From JBFMFR01 sp040752025 (GTDB lineage Bacteria; Chloroflexota; Anaerolineae; Anaerolineales; UBA4823): a stretch of 64,000 nt of DNA. Position numbers and translations under genes: made by a program. A model generated the notes under the pieces. It was not told the DNA's origin, did not search any database, and saw nothing but the letters and a program-made list of their open reading frames with translations. Below, in pieces: positions 9,025-19,408 of this stretch. The first letter of the stretch is position 1. Every line of letters begins with the position of its first letter. The DNA is taken from positions 62,001 through 126,000 of the forward strand of contig JBFMFR010000008.1 of NCBI GenBank assembly GCA_040752025.1, written 5' to 3'.

Positions 9025-9054
9025 TTGACTGCCCTTCCCAGAGGATGGTATTAT
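9025..9054 (+). promoter_or_regulatory. Sigma70-type promoter of first TPR gene
   Basis: TTGACT (9025-9030) and TATTAT (9049-9054) are separated by 18 bases. Transcription would begin near 9061, which is also the A of an in-frame ATG. A leaderless transcript or one starting from the ATG at 9088 is therefore likely. Confidence 0.6.
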
Positions 9055-9060
9055 GATCGC

Positions 9061-10299
9061 ATGTATCTTCGCGGAAATCGTTGGACGATGACCCGGCGCA
9101 CGCGCCGCGCGCCTATCTGGCGCATCGTATTGCTGCTGGCTTCCATTGGGATTTTGCTGTACATCAACCAGGTGGTTGTGCCGGTAACACCGCCCATGTT
9201 CATCCCCACGCCAACGCCGACGCGCAGCCCGGAGTCGTATGTCACCCAGGCCCAAGAGTATTACCAGGCTGGCAAGCTGACCCTGGCAACTGACGCTTAC
9301 CAGGATGCCATCCGCGCCGACCCGGCCAACCCCTCCAATTACGTGGCCCTGGCGCGCTTGCAAGTCTTCGCCGGGGACTATGACGAGGCGGTGACCAACG
9401 CCCAGAACGCTTTGCTAAAAAACCCCAACAATCCCCTGGCGCACGCTGTCTTGGGCTGGGCGCTGGGCTTTCAGGAAAAATACGGCGAGGCGGAAGTAGA
9501 GATCAAGAAGGCCCTGGCGGTGGACCCCAACAGCGCCCTGGCGCGGGCTTATTATGCTGAGATCCTGATCAACCAGGGCGATTACGAGCTGTACGATAAG
9601 GCAGCCGAGGAGTCGAAGCGGGCGCGCGACCTGGATCCCACGCTGCTGGAGGCGCACCGGGCGCGCGGCATCGTGCTGCTCAACACGCAGAACCTGGCCG
9701 AGGCGGTGGCAGAATTCCAGGCGGCCCTGGCGATCAACAAGAACATCGCCGACCTGCACCTGTACCTGGGCGTGACTTACAAAGCGCTGGGCGATTACGA
9801 CCTGGCGCAGGAATCCTTGTTGGCAGCCTACGCCCTCAACCCTAAGGACACAATCGCTCTGACGGAGCTGTCGCGGGCCTTCTTCGCAGATGGGCGCTTC
9901 GCCCAGGCGGCGCAGTACGCCGAGGAAGCAGTGCGGGTAGAGCCGACGGACGCGCGCCTGCACGGCAACTTGGGGATCGTCTATTACAAGAACGCCGAAT
10001 ACGACAAAGCCATCCAGACCCTGGGCCTGGCGGTGCGCGGCGGCCTGACTGAAGACGGCCAGGCTGTGGAAGGCATCCCGCTGGACTATGGCCGGGTGGA
10101 GGAATATTACTGGTATTACGGCTTTGCCCTGGCGCGCTCCAACCGCTGCGCTGAAGCCGTGCCGATCTTCCAGGCGCTGTTGACCGGTGTGCCGAACGAC
10201 GAGATCGCTGTGTACAACGCCACAGAAGGCCTGGCGGTCTGCCAGCAGAGCCTGGGATCGCCGGCCCCGCCCACGCCCACACCGGGCAGCGCTCCGTAG
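9061..10299 (+). CDS. Membrane-anchored extracytoplasmic TPR protein
   Basis: The protein has about 412 residues. A basic N-terminus (MTRRTRRAP) and one membrane segment (IVLLLASIGILLYI) are followed by a short Pro/Thr linker (IPTPTPTRSP). About eight to nine tetratricopeptide repeats then fill the rest, for example SYVTQAQEYYQAGKLTLATD and LAHAVLGWALGFQEKYGEAE. The C-terminus ends in a second Pro/Thr stretch. It is probably an extracytoplasmic scaffold. The start could be 9061 or the ATG at 9088; a TTG at 9025 coincides with the -35 box and is rejected. A paralogue follows 18 bases downstream. Confidence 0.75.
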   Translation: MYLRGNRWTMTRRTRRAPIWRIVLLLASIGILLYINQVVVPVTPPMFIPTPTPTRSPESYVTQAQEYYQAGKLTLATDAYQDAIRADPANPSNYVALARLQVFAGDYDEAVTNAQNALLKNPNNPLAHAVLGWALGFQEKYGEAEVEIKKALAVDPNSALARAYYAEILINQGDYELYDKAAEESKRARDLDPTLLEAHRARGIVLLNTQNLAEAVAEFQAALAINKNIADLHLYLGVTYKALGDYDLAQESLLAAYALNPKDTIALTELSRAFFADGRFAQAAQYAEEAVRVEPTDARLHGNLGIVYYKNAEYDKAIQTLGLAVRGGLTEDGQAVEGIPLDYGRVEEYYWYYGFALARSNRCAEAVPIFQALLTGVPNDEIAVYNATEGLAVCQQSLGSPAPPTPTPGSAP

Positions 10300-10317
10300 T
10301 TTTTCTGGAGTGATGTA

Positions 10318-11739
10318 ATGGAACGCCCATTGGCTGGAAAGCAGCCCAGTTTCCGACCTGCCCGCGCTGGCCCGAACGTGTACCGGGTGATGTTGTGGTT
10401 GAGCCTGATCCTGGCGGCGGCCTGGATGTTGTTGGGCGTGGAACGCGGGCGGGTGATCTCGCCCTTCGAGCCCACGCCGACGCCGACGCGCATGGCGGCT
10501 TCATATTTCCTGGAGGCGCAGGCCTATTTCGAAGCTGGCAAGCTGGACGACCCCAGCAACGAAGTCCCAGGCAGCGACGCGCCGCCAATCAACGACGCCA
10601 TCGACGCCTATAAGGCCGCCCTGGCGGGCGAGCCGGGCAACGCCCAGGCCTGGGCCGACCTGGCCCGCATCCAGACCTATTCTTCCAGCATGCTGCGCAA
10701 CGACACCGAGCGCCTGGAGCGCATGAAGCAGGCCATGCAGTCGGCCGACAAGGCCGTCGAACTGGCCCCGGACAACAGCTCGGTGCGCGCCATCCGGGCG
10801 TTCGTGCTGGATTGGTACGCTTTCTCGACGCTGGTGCCAGTCGACCAACGCCAGGCGATGCTGATCGAAGCGGAGCGGGAGGCTTCGCGCTCGTTCCAGC
10901 TCGACCCGCAGAACGCCCTGGCCCTGGCTTATTACGCCGAAATCCTGGCCGACCAGCAGAAGTGGACGCAGGCCGAGAAGTACGCGGCCCAGGCAGTGGC
11001 CCAGGACCCCGAATCGATGGACACGCACCGCGTCTACGCTTACGTGCTGGAGACGCTGGGGAAGTACAACAGCGCCATCCAGCAGTACCAGGAAGCGGTG
11101 CGCATCAACCCCAACCTGACTTTCCTCTATATCCGCATCGGGCAGAACTTCCGCGAGGGTATCCGCAACCCCGACCGGGCGCTGGATTATTTCGACCGGG
11201 CGGCCAAGATCAACGAACAACTGGGCGTGCAGAACCCACAGCCTTACATCGAGATCGCCCGCACGTACACGCAGATCGGGCAGTTCTTCGCGGCATCGAT
11301 CAACGCTGAAAAGGCGCTGCAGTTCGATCCGACCAACGCCCACACTTACGGCCAGTTGGGGATCATCTTCCGGCGAGCGCGCAACTACGAGGGGGCCATG
11401 TCGCTCTTGCAGTGCGCCGTGGTGGGCTGCACTGTGGCTGAGAACGAGATGGGCCAGGTAGCGGTGCCCGGCCTGCCCCTGACCAGCCTGTCGGTGGCGT
11501 ATTATTACGTGGAGTATGGCACCAATCTGGCCTTCCTCAGCCGCCCAAACGAGAACTACTGCCCGAAAGCCATCCCGATCCTGGAGCAGGTGCGCTCCGC
11601 TTACCCGGACGATCCCACGTTGATCAGCATCCTCGAGGACAGCGAGGGGATTTGCCGGCGGCTGGAAAACGGGGTGGCGCCGGTGCCCACCATCACGCCG
11701 CTGCCCACGGATACGCCCGAGGGGATGCCCGGCGGCTGA
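10318..11739 (+). CDS. Membrane-anchored extracytoplasmic TPR protein, paralogue
   Basis: The 473-residue protein has the same layout as its upstream neighbour: a membrane segment (residues ~23-40), a Pro/Thr linker (FEPTPTPTRMA), TPR repeats to about residue 440 and a Pro/Thr-rich tail. GGAG at 10307-10310 sets the ATG start at 10318. The shared architecture and 18-base spacing indicate a tandem duplication transcribed as one unit. No enzymatic motif is visible. The repeats probably bind other envelope proteins. Confidence 0.75.
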   Translation: MERPLAGKQPSFRPARAGPNVYRVMLWLSLILAAAWMLLGVERGRVISPFEPTPTPTRMAASYFLEAQAYFEAGKLDDPSNEVPGSDAPPINDAIDAYKAALAGEPGNAQAWADLARIQTYSSSMLRNDTERLERMKQAMQSADKAVELAPDNSSVRAIRAFVLDWYAFSTLVPVDQRQAMLIEAEREASRSFQLDPQNALALAYYAEILADQQKWTQAEKYAAQAVAQDPESMDTHRVYAYVLETLGKYNSAIQQYQEAVRINPNLTFLYIRIGQNFREGIRNPDRALDYFDRAAKINEQLGVQNPQPYIEIARTYTQIGQFFAASINAEKALQFDPTNAHTYGQLGIIFRRARNYEGAMSLLQCAVVGCTVAENEMGQVAVPGLPLTSLSVAYYYVEYGTNLAFLSRPNENYCPKAIPILEQVRSAYPDDPTLISILEDSEGICRRLENGVAPVPTITPLPTDTPEGMPGG

Positions 11740-11778
11740 AAAATTGTAAGCGTTTCGTAAGAATCTCTAACCAGGCCC

Positions 11779-11807
11779 TTGACTTTCCCTGAAAAACTGG
11801 GTATGAT
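11779..11807 (+). promoter_or_regulatory. Sigma70-type promoter of groESL
   Basis: TTGACT (11779-11784) and TATGAT (11802-11807) have optimal 17-base spacing. The predicted start near 11814 lies just upstream of the CIRCE element, as in other HrcA-controlled operons. Confidence 0.85.
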
Positions 11808-11819
11808 TCGCACGTCAAG

Positions 11820-11846
11820 TTAGCACTCCAAGTCTACGAGTGCTAA
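11820..11846 (+). promoter_or_regulatory. CIRCE operator (HrcA binding site)
   Basis: TTAGCACTC, nine bases, GAGTGCTAA is an exact match to the CIRCE consensus. HrcA binds here and represses groESL until heat or unfolded protein titrates GroEL. The hrcA gene is not in this window. Confidence 0.97.
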
Positions 11847-11896
11847 CTTGTATCCATGTAAATGAACGAAAATAACCATATTCACAGGAGGTTGAC

Positions 11897-12193
11897 ATGT
11901 CGATTTCACTTAAACCCTTAGGCAATCGTGTGCTGGTTGAGCCGGTCGAGCAGGAAGAAGTCACTGCTGGCGGCATCGTACTGCCTGAAACAGCCAAGGA
12001 AAAGCCGCAGAAGGGCAAGATTTTGTCCGCTGGACCTGGCGATCGCGATGAGGATGGCAAACGCATCCCCATGGACGTCAAAGAAGGCGACACCGTATTG
12101 TTTGCCAAGTATGCCGGGACTGAGATCAAAGTGGAGGGCAAGAAATTGCTCATCCTGCGCGAAAGCGATCTGTTAGCAATCGTCGTTGACTAA
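11897..12193 (+). CDS. groES: Co-chaperonin GroES
   Basis: The 98-residue protein forms the heptameric lid of GroEL. It shows the GroES start LKPLGNRVLVEPVE, the mobile-loop region EVTAGGIVLPETAKEKPQKG and the C-terminal block ILRESDLLAIV. AGGAGG six bases upstream sets the ATG at 11897. It is first in the groESL operon under the CIRCE-regulated promoter, 51 bases ahead of groL. Confidence 0.98.
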   Translation: MSISLKPLGNRVLVEPVEQEEVTAGGIVLPETAKEKPQKGKILSAGPGDRDEDGKRIPMDVKEGDTVLFAKYAGTEIKVEGKKLLILRESDLLAIVVD

Positions 12194-12244
12194 GCTCAAG
12201 CTAAGTATTCTATCGAGAACCCCATCTTTGAAGGAGTAAAGATT

Positions 12245-13873
<1,629 letters not shown>

Positions 13874-13920
13874 GATAGGGGTCTGTAGACCGGATACGGG
13901 ATACAGGAAATGTGAGATGA

Positions 13921-13954
13921 ACCGGCCCGCTGAATTGCCAGCGGGCCGGTTTTT
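13921..13954 (+). terminator. Intrinsic terminator of groESL
   Basis: ACCGGCCCGCTG, loop AATTGC, CAGCGGGCCGGT, then TTTTC: a perfect 12-bp GC-rich stem followed by a T-run, 48 bases after the groL stop. Confidence 0.93.
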
Positions 13955-13966
13955 CGCGCCTGGCCG

Positions 13967-13995
13967 TTGATATCCGGCACAAATTCGGCTATACT
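13967..13995 (+). promoter_or_regulatory. Sigma70-type promoter of PAP2-kinase unit
   Basis: TTGATA (13967-13972) and TATACT (13990-13995) with 17-base spacing, immediately after the groESL terminator. Transcription would start near 14002. Confidence 0.75.
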
Positions 13996-14036
13996 TAGGG
14001 CAGGGAGAGAGACTTTCGCTTGGGTGATGGGGTCTC

Positions 14037-14663
14037 TTGAAAGTGTTGGTGCAGTCACAACAGATGGCAATGCGAATCCGCTTAGCCTGGTTAGCGGTGC
14101 TTTTTGGGGTTCAGTTGTTGTACTTTCCGATCAACCGCCTGATGACAGGAGGAGTGGTGCTGATCACTCCGCTGGATGCCTGGATACCGATCTGGCCGGT
14201 TTGGGCAGTGCCCTACCTGGCCAGCCTGGCCTGGTGGGAGGCGAGCTTTTGTTGGGCAGCGCGGCGCATGGATGCGCCGCGCTACCGGGCGTTTGTGGCG
14301 GCCATGCTGGTCACGATGTTGACCAGTTACGTTTTCTACATTGTTTATCCCACCTATGTGATCCGGCCGGAGGTGACCTGCTCGGGCTGGTCCTGTGACC
14401 TGGTGCGCCTGGTCTACGCCCATGACCGCCTGTACAATGCTTTCCCCAGCGGGCATGCCTACACCACTTTGTTGATCGCATTTTTCTGGTGGGACTGGCA
14501 GCCGCGCCTGCGCTGGCTGTGGGTGCTGGCGGCGGGGGTGGTGATCCTTTCGACTCTGTTCACCGGCCAGCACCATCTGCCTGATCCACTGGGTGGGCTG
14601 GCCTGGGCCTGTTTGGGCTATCGCGGTGGCTCCTGGTGGAGCCAGCGAGCGACGGGGGCTTAG
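14037..14663 (+). CDS. PAP2-superfamily membrane phosphatase
   Basis: The protein has about 208 residues with five to six membrane segments. The PAP2 motifs are partly visible: FPSGHAYTTLL (motif 2, active-site His) and GQHHLPDPLGGLAWACLGY (motif 3). The first phosphatase motif (KxxxxxxRP) is not clear, so the activity is likely but unproven. Relatives dephosphorylate lipid phosphates such as undecaprenyl or phosphatidic species at the outer membrane face. The start is uncertain: TTG at 14037, or ATG at 14064 or 14070. Its end overlaps or abuts the histidine kinase start. Confidence 0.75.
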   Translation: MKVLVQSQQMAMRIRLAWLAVLFGVQLLYFPINRLMTGGVVLITPLDAWIPIWPVWAVPYLASLAWWEASFCWAARRMDAPRYRAFVAAMLVTMLTSYVFYIVYPTYVIRPEVTCSGWSCDLVRLVYAHDRLYNAFPSGHAYTTLLIAFFWWDWQPRLRWLWVLAAGVVILSTLFTGQHHLPDPLGGLAWACLGYRGGSWWSQRATGA

Positions 14664-17479
14664 TGGTGCCTGCCAAAGCCAGCCGGTGGTTTTGTCTGAG
14701 CTTGTGGTTCGCCAGCCTGGCGTTGGGCCTGGCGCTGGTGTGGTTGTATACCGCTATGCCAGTGGATGGCGCTACCGGCGACCTGGAAAGCTTTCTGCCC
14801 GGGGGATACCGGGTGCAGTGGCTGTTGGAGGCGCGCCCGGGTGGTTTGCAGGTTGGTGACATCATCGTGCGGGCCGGCGGGCATTCTTACGAAGAATGGC
14901 TGGATGGGGCGCAGCGTTGGGCAGAGTGGGATACGGGTGGGACGGTCACGTACGAAATCTTGCGCCAGGGGCATCTGCTGAAGCTGGAGATGCACATGGC
15001 GCCGGTGCCTGTGCGCACCGCCCTGGCGCACTGGTGGCAGCAGTTGCTGGTTTCGCTGGGCATCCTGGCGATTGGGGGATTCGTCTTCGTGCGGCGGCCG
15101 GATGAACTGGCTGCCTGCCTGCTGGCGTTTTTCTGCCAATCAGTGGCCTGGCATATCTGGGGAGACGGTTACAACTTCCAGTTCGCAGCGGTCACCCGGC
15201 CGGCGATTTTCTGGTTCCAATTTGCCGTGGAATATGGCTCGTTTGTGCTGATTTACGCCTCGATTTTACATTTCGCCCTGGTGTTCCCAAAGCCTCATCC
15301 GGTTATACAGCGGCATGCCTGGGTTACGCTCTTCGCGGTTTATTTCTTACACCCGGTGATCGTGCTGGCGGTGACGCTCCTGGCGCCTACCTGGCCGCAG
15401 GCGTTTTCCATGGGCAGTGACGCCTCGTGGATGATGGCGATGCTGCAAGCGGCGAGCGCGATTGCGGTGGGCTTTCGCTCTGTGCGCAAAGCGGATGACC
15501 CGGTCAGCCGGGCGCAGATTCGCTGGATTGTGTGGGGCGCCTGCCTGGGGATGCTGGTGGTGGTCCCTGGCTATATCCTACCGCGGGTGTTTTCCACACA
15601 TGGGTGGATCGCGCATCCGGCAGCCACACTATTTTCCAGTGTGATCCTGGTGACCTTTGCGGTGCCGATCCTGCGCTTCCGCTTGTTCGATATCGAGATC
15701 GTGGTCAACCGCACGCTGGTTTATGGCACTCTGACCGCTTTGTTGGGCGGATTCTACCTGCTCCTGGTGCGATTGCTGACACTGGCGGCCCAGTTGTTTT
15801 ACCATGATCGCAGCGAAGCGCAGGTGGTTTTCCTGGCTACGATCAGCGTTGCCCTGACATTCAATCCACTGCGTGTGCGTGTGCAGCGCCTGATCGACAG
15901 CGCCTTTTACCGCCAGAAGCTGGACTTCCAGCAGCTATATAACGAGATCAGCGAGCGCCTGGTCGCCAGCCTCTCATTGGAGGCGGTGTCCGGTCTGCTA
16001 ACCGTCGAGCTGCCGCGCCGCTTGCAGATCGAGAAAGCAGCTTTGCTGATTTTGGCGGCGGATGGAGCGCTTTTCACGCCGGTGAACCAAAGCAGCGACC
16101 TGGCCTTGTCCCGGGAGCATCCTCTGATCCAGGCGCTGCAGCGCCTGAGCCGGCCTTTATCACGCTGGCAGATGCCCGGTGGCCTGCCTGACCCGGTGCG
16201 AGATTGGCTGGAGACGCAGGAGCTCGAACTGGTGATCCCGCTGAGGGTGGGAGATGAACTGGTGGGCCTATACCAGTTGGGATCGAGACGTTCGGGGAAG
16301 GGCTTCAACAGCGAGGAGCTGCGTTACTTGAACTTGCTGGGGCAGCAGGCAGCCCTGAGTGCACAGAACAGCCGGCTTTTCCAGGCCGAACAGAATCTGC
16401 GCAGGCTGGCGGAGGAGTTGGCGCGGCAGGTACAGATGATCGTGGATACTGTGCCGGAGGGGGTGGTGCTGCTAGATGAAAATAAGCAAATCTTACTGGC
16501 GAACCCGATCGCCCGGGAGTACCTGGTTCGCCTGGCGAATGGGGCAGGTCCGGGCGAGGCGCTGCATACCCTGGCAGGCCAGGCGGTTGAACAGTTTCTG
16601 GAAGTGCGCCCGGAGACACCCTGGCAGGAGGCGGCGATAAAAGACCCCGCCAGTGTGTTCGAGGTGGCTGCCCGCCCGCTGATTGGCGAATCTCAACAAA
16701 CTGGCTGGGTGATGGTGCTGCGCGAGGTGACGCGCGAGCGAGAGCTCCAGGCGCAGGCCTTGATGCAGCAGCGCCTGGCAACCGTGGGACAGATGGCAGC
16801 CGGGATGGCCCACGATTTCAACAACATCATGGCCTCGATCCTGGTGTACACGGATATGCTCGACCTGGACGCGGGCATCTCGCAGAACAGCCGCGAGCGC
16901 GTGGGAGTGATCCGCAAACAGATCAAGCGAGCCACCGAGTTGATCCGGCAGATCCTGGATTTCAGCCGGCGCTCGGTGATGCAAATGACCAGCCTGGACC
17001 TGTTAGCGCTGCTCGAGGAAACCGAGAAGCTGTTACAGGGTGTTCTGCCGGGTGCGATTGCTTTCGAAGTGAAGTATCCATTTGGCGAATACTGGGTGCG
17101 GGGCGATGCGACACGTTTGCAGCAGGTGTTTGTGAACCTGTGCCTGAACGCCCGGGATGCCATGCCGCGTGGCGGGCGGCTGCAAGTGGAACTGGAGCGT
17201 TATTCGCCGGATGGCAGGCAGCCGCCCTCGAATCCGGAACTCAGTGAGGGAGAATGGATCCGCATCTGCGTCAGCGATACCGGCTGCGGCATCCCCGCTG
17301 AGATTCTGTCGCACATCTTCGACCCGTTTTTCACTACCAAGCCGGTCGGGCAGGGCAGCGGATTGGGGCTGGCACAGGTGTATGGGATTGTCAAGCAGCA
17401 CGGCGGGCATATCGACGTGTACAGCAAAGTAGGGGAGGGGACCACGTTCACCATCCACCTGCCCAGCTTAGAGGGATGA
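14636..17479 (+). CDS. Large membrane sensor histidine kinase (PDZ-like, 7TM, GAF, PAS)
   Basis: The protein has about 947 residues. Order: one N-terminal helix; a PDZ-like extracytoplasmic segment (about 50-115, with RPGGLQVGDIIVRAGG); some seven membrane helices (about 128-345); a GAF-like domain (about 430-590); a PAS-like domain (about 600-700); a HisKA dimerisation helix with MAAGMAHDFNNIM (phospho-acceptor His near 726); and a HATPase_c domain with NLCLNARDAMPRGG, VSDTGCGIPAEI and GQGSGLGLAQVYGIV. It starts with GTG at 14636 or, in a TAGTG overlap, at 14663. No response regulator is adjacent, so the partner is elsewhere. Coupling to the PAP2 gene hints at envelope sensing. Confidence 0.88.
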   Translation: MEPASDGGLVVPAKASRWFCLSLWFASLALGLALVWLYTAMPVDGATGDLESFLPGGYRVQWLLEARPGGLQVGDIIVRAGGHSYEEWLDGAQRWAEWDTGGTVTYEILRQGHLLKLEMHMAPVPVRTALAHWWQQLLVSLGILAIGGFVFVRRPDELAACLLAFFCQSVAWHIWGDGYNFQFAAVTRPAIFWFQFAVEYGSFVLIYASILHFALVFPKPHPVIQRHAWVTLFAVYFLHPVIVLAVTLLAPTWPQAFSMGSDASWMMAMLQAASAIAVGFRSVRKADDPVSRAQIRWIVWGACLGMLVVVPGYILPRVFSTHGWIAHPAATLFSSVILVTFAVPILRFRLFDIEIVVNRTLVYGTLTALLGGFYLLLVRLLTLAAQLFYHDRSEAQVVFLATISVALTFNPLRVRVQRLIDSAFYRQKLDFQQLYNEISERLVASLSLEAVSGLLTVELPRRLQIEKAALLILAADGALFTPVNQSSDLALSREHPLIQALQRLSRPLSRWQMPGGLPDPVRDWLETQELELVIPLRVGDELVGLYQLGSRRSGKGFNSEELRYLNLLGQQAALSAQNSRLFQAEQNLRRLAEELARQVQMIVDTVPEGVVLLDENKQILLANPIAREYLVRLANGAGPGEALHTLAGQAVEQFLEVRPETPWQEAAIKDPASVFEVAARPLIGESQQTGWVMVLREVTRERELQAQALMQQRLATVGQMAAGMAHDFNNIMASILVYTDMLDLDAGISQNSRERVGVIRKQIKRATELIRQILDFSRRSVMQMTSLDLLALLEETEKLLQGVLPGAIAFEVKYPFGEYWVRGDATRLQQVFVNLCLNARDAMPRGGRLQVELERYSPDGRQPPSNPELSEGEWIRICVSDTGCGIPAEILSHIFDPFFTTKPVGQGSGLGLAQVYGIVKQHGGHIDVYSKVGEGTTFTIHLPSLEG

Positions 17480-17518
17480 AACAGGTAGCGGCGAGCTGGC
17501 GATTGTTTTCCGCAAACT

Positions 17519-17547
17519 TTGACAAAAGCTGTCTTCCATGCTACAAT
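17519..17547 (+). promoter_or_regulatory. Consensus sigma70 promoter
   Basis: TTGACA (17519-17524), 17 bases, TACAAT (17542-17547). It is the strongest promoter in the window by match to consensus. It drives the short unit at 17554-17675 and, by read-through, RNase J. Confidence 0.85.
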
Positions 17548-17553
17548 GCTGTC

Positions 17554-17675
17554 GATTGACAAAAAATGCGGAACAGGAAGTTCCGTTTGAGCACGACATT
17601 GCATAGAAATGATCCACGCGTACGAGATGATTGGTTAGCCCCGGCTGGCAAACTCCTGGCGGGGCCTTTTTGTAT
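17554..17675 (+). ncRNA. Candidate small RNA or RNase J leader, about 120 nt
   Basis: The interval runs from the predicted start of a consensus promoter to a T-run terminator and contains no gene with a ribosome-binding site. It includes a small hairpin, CGGAAC-AGGAA-GTTCCG. A 37-codon open frame (17566-17679) runs through the terminator but has no Shine-Dalgarno sequence. It could be an independent small RNA or a 5' attenuator of rnj. No known RNA family was recognised. Confidence 0.45.
17638..17671 (+). terminator. Terminator upstream of RNase J
   Basis: GCCCCG (17638-17643) pairs with CGGGGC (17660-17665) around a 16-base loop, followed by CTTTTT. The stem is short but GC-only and the T-run is good. 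It lies 97 bases before the rnj start. Confidence 0.65.
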
Positions 17676-17767
17676 GTAGGCAATACGGCTGACTGTTGGC
17701 AACCCTGACGGGCTGTTTGAAATTTTTTTGAAATCATAGATTTAGACAAGCAAGAAGGTACTTTACA

Positions 17768-19408
17768 ATGAGCGACAAGAAACTACGCATTATCCCCCTG
17801 GGAGGCCTGGGGGAAGTTGGGAAGAACATGATGGCCTACGAATACGGGCAGAATATCCTGCTCGTGGACGCCGGCCTGATGTTCCCCGAGAACGATATGT
17901 TGGGGATCGATTACATCATCCCCGATTTTCAGTATTTGCGCGATAAGATCCATTGGGTGCGCGGGGTGGTGATCACCCACGGGCACGAAGATCATACCGG
18001 CGCAATCCATCATTTGATGGAGGAGATCAACGCACCGATCTACGCCACGCAGTTGACGCGCGGCCTGGTGGAAGGCAAGCTGGCGCGCGGCGGTTTGCTG
18101 AGCAAGCTGCAACTCATCACGGTGCAGGCGGGCGAGACTGTCCATATCGGCCCGTTCCAGGTGGAGTTTTTCCACGTGTGCCATTCGATACCGGATGGCG
18201 TGGGGTTGGGGATTACCACCCCGGCCGGGCTGGTGGTGCACACCGGCGATTACAAGTTCGACCACACACCGGTGGACGGCTGGCCGACGGATTACGCCAA
18301 ACTGGCCGAACTGGCCCGGCGCGGCGTGATGGCCCTGCTGGCCGATTCGACCAACGCCGACCGGCCCGGCTGGACGCCTTCGGAGCGGGTGATCGATTCG
18401 GCTTTCGACAACGTATTCCGCAAGGCACAGGGGCGCATCATCGTGGCCAGCTTTGCCTCGCTGATCTCGCGCATGCAGCAGGTTGGCAACGCCGCCATGC
18501 AGGTTGGGCGCAAGCTGGCCTTCGTGGGCGCCAGCATGGTGGAAAACGCCAAGATTGCCCGCAAGCTGGGCTACCTGGATTTGCCGGACGATCTGGTGAT
18601 CCCTATCGAGCAGGCGCTCAAGCTGCCGGACCGCCAGGTGGTGATCATGTCCACCGGCACGCAGGGCGAGCCGACCTCGATTATGGGCCGCCTGTCGACG
18701 GGCACCAACCGCCAGTTCGACATCCAGGAGGGCGATACAGTGGTGCTTTCCTCGCACCCCATCCCGGGCAACGAGGAGAGCGTTTACCGCACGATCAACC
18801 GCCTGTTCCGCCGCGGGGCGGACGTAATCTACGAGAACATCGCCCCGGTGCACGTTTCCGGGCACGCCAGCCAGGAGGAGATGAAGCTGATGCTGCACCT
18901 GGTGCAGCCCAAGTATTTCATCCCCATCCACGGTGAGCTGCGCCACCTGCACCAGCACGCTCACATCGCTCGCCAGGTGGGCGTCCCCGATGAGAACATC
19001 GCTGTGATCGAGAACGGCCAGATCGTGGAGTTCCAGTTCGGCGAGATGCAACTGGGCGAGCGCTTACCCGGTGGGCACGTCTTCGTGGACGGAGCCGGCG
19101 TGGGTGACATTGGCCCGAGCGTGGTGCGCGAGCGCGAGGCCCTGGCCAGGGATGGCTTTATGCTGGTGAACCTGGTGCTGGATCGCAAATCGGGGAAGCT
19201 GCGCGAGGAGCCAGAGATCATCACGCGCGGCTTTATCTACACTCGCAACGGCGACGATTTGCTCGATGAAACCCGTGAATTGATCCGGCAGAACATCGAA
19301 CGCAGCGAGGGCATCCTGGAGGAGGATTTGGAGCAGAACGTGCGTAACTTCCTGTTCAACCGCACCCGCCGCCGCCCGATGGTGTTCGTGTCGATCAGCC
19401 GTATGTAG
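17768..19408 (+). CDS. rnj: Ribonuclease J
   Basis: The 546-residue metallo-beta-lactamase/beta-CASP RNase processes and degrades mRNA and matures rRNA, with endonuclease and 5'-3' exonuclease activity. Zinc ligands are in THGHEDHTGAI (His71, His73, Asp75, His76), with VHTGDYKFD and ADSTNADRPG downstream. The beta-CASP region has MSTGTQGEP and VHVSGHASQEEMKLML, followed by the C-terminal domain. GAAGG upstream supports the ATG at 17768. The stop abuts that of pcm with no gap: TAGCTA serves as stop on both strands. Confidence 0.96.
   Translation: MSDKKLRIIPLGGLGEVGKNMMAYEYGQNILLVDAGLMFPENDMLGIDYIIPDFQYLRDKIHWVRGVVITHGHEDHTGAIHHLMEEINAPIYATQLTRGLVEGKLARGGLLSKLQLITVQAGETVHIGPFQVEFFHVCHSIPDGVGLGITTPAGLVVHTGDYKFDHTPVDGWPTDYAKLAELARRGVMALLADSTNADRPGWTPSERVIDSAFDNVFRKAQGRIIVASFASLISRMQQVGNAAMQVGRKLAFVGASMVENAKIARKLGYLDLPDDLVIPIEQALKLPDRQVVIMSTGTQGEPTSIMGRLSTGTNRQFDIQEGDTVVLSSHPIPGNEESVYRTINRLFRRGADVIYENIAPVHVSGHASQEEMKLMLHLVQPKYFIPIHGELRHLHQHAHIARQVGVPDENIAVIENGQIVEFQFGEMQLGERLPGGHVFVDGAGVGDIGPSVVREREALARDGFMLVNLVLDRKSGKLREEPEIITRGFIYTRNGDDLLDETRELIRQNIERSEGILEEDLEQNVRNFLFNRTRRRPMVFVSISRM

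Noticed and set aside
13967..14398. Plus-strand frame starting near the PAP2 promoter
   Set aside because: It overlaps the promoter and the PAP2 gene out of frame; its translation lacks membrane segments or motifs.
17783..19051. Open minus-strand frame of 422 codons opposite rnj
   Set aside because: It lies fully antisense to a clear RNase J gene, has low-complexity His/Gln/Ala-rich translation and no family motif. High GC removes stops from this frame.
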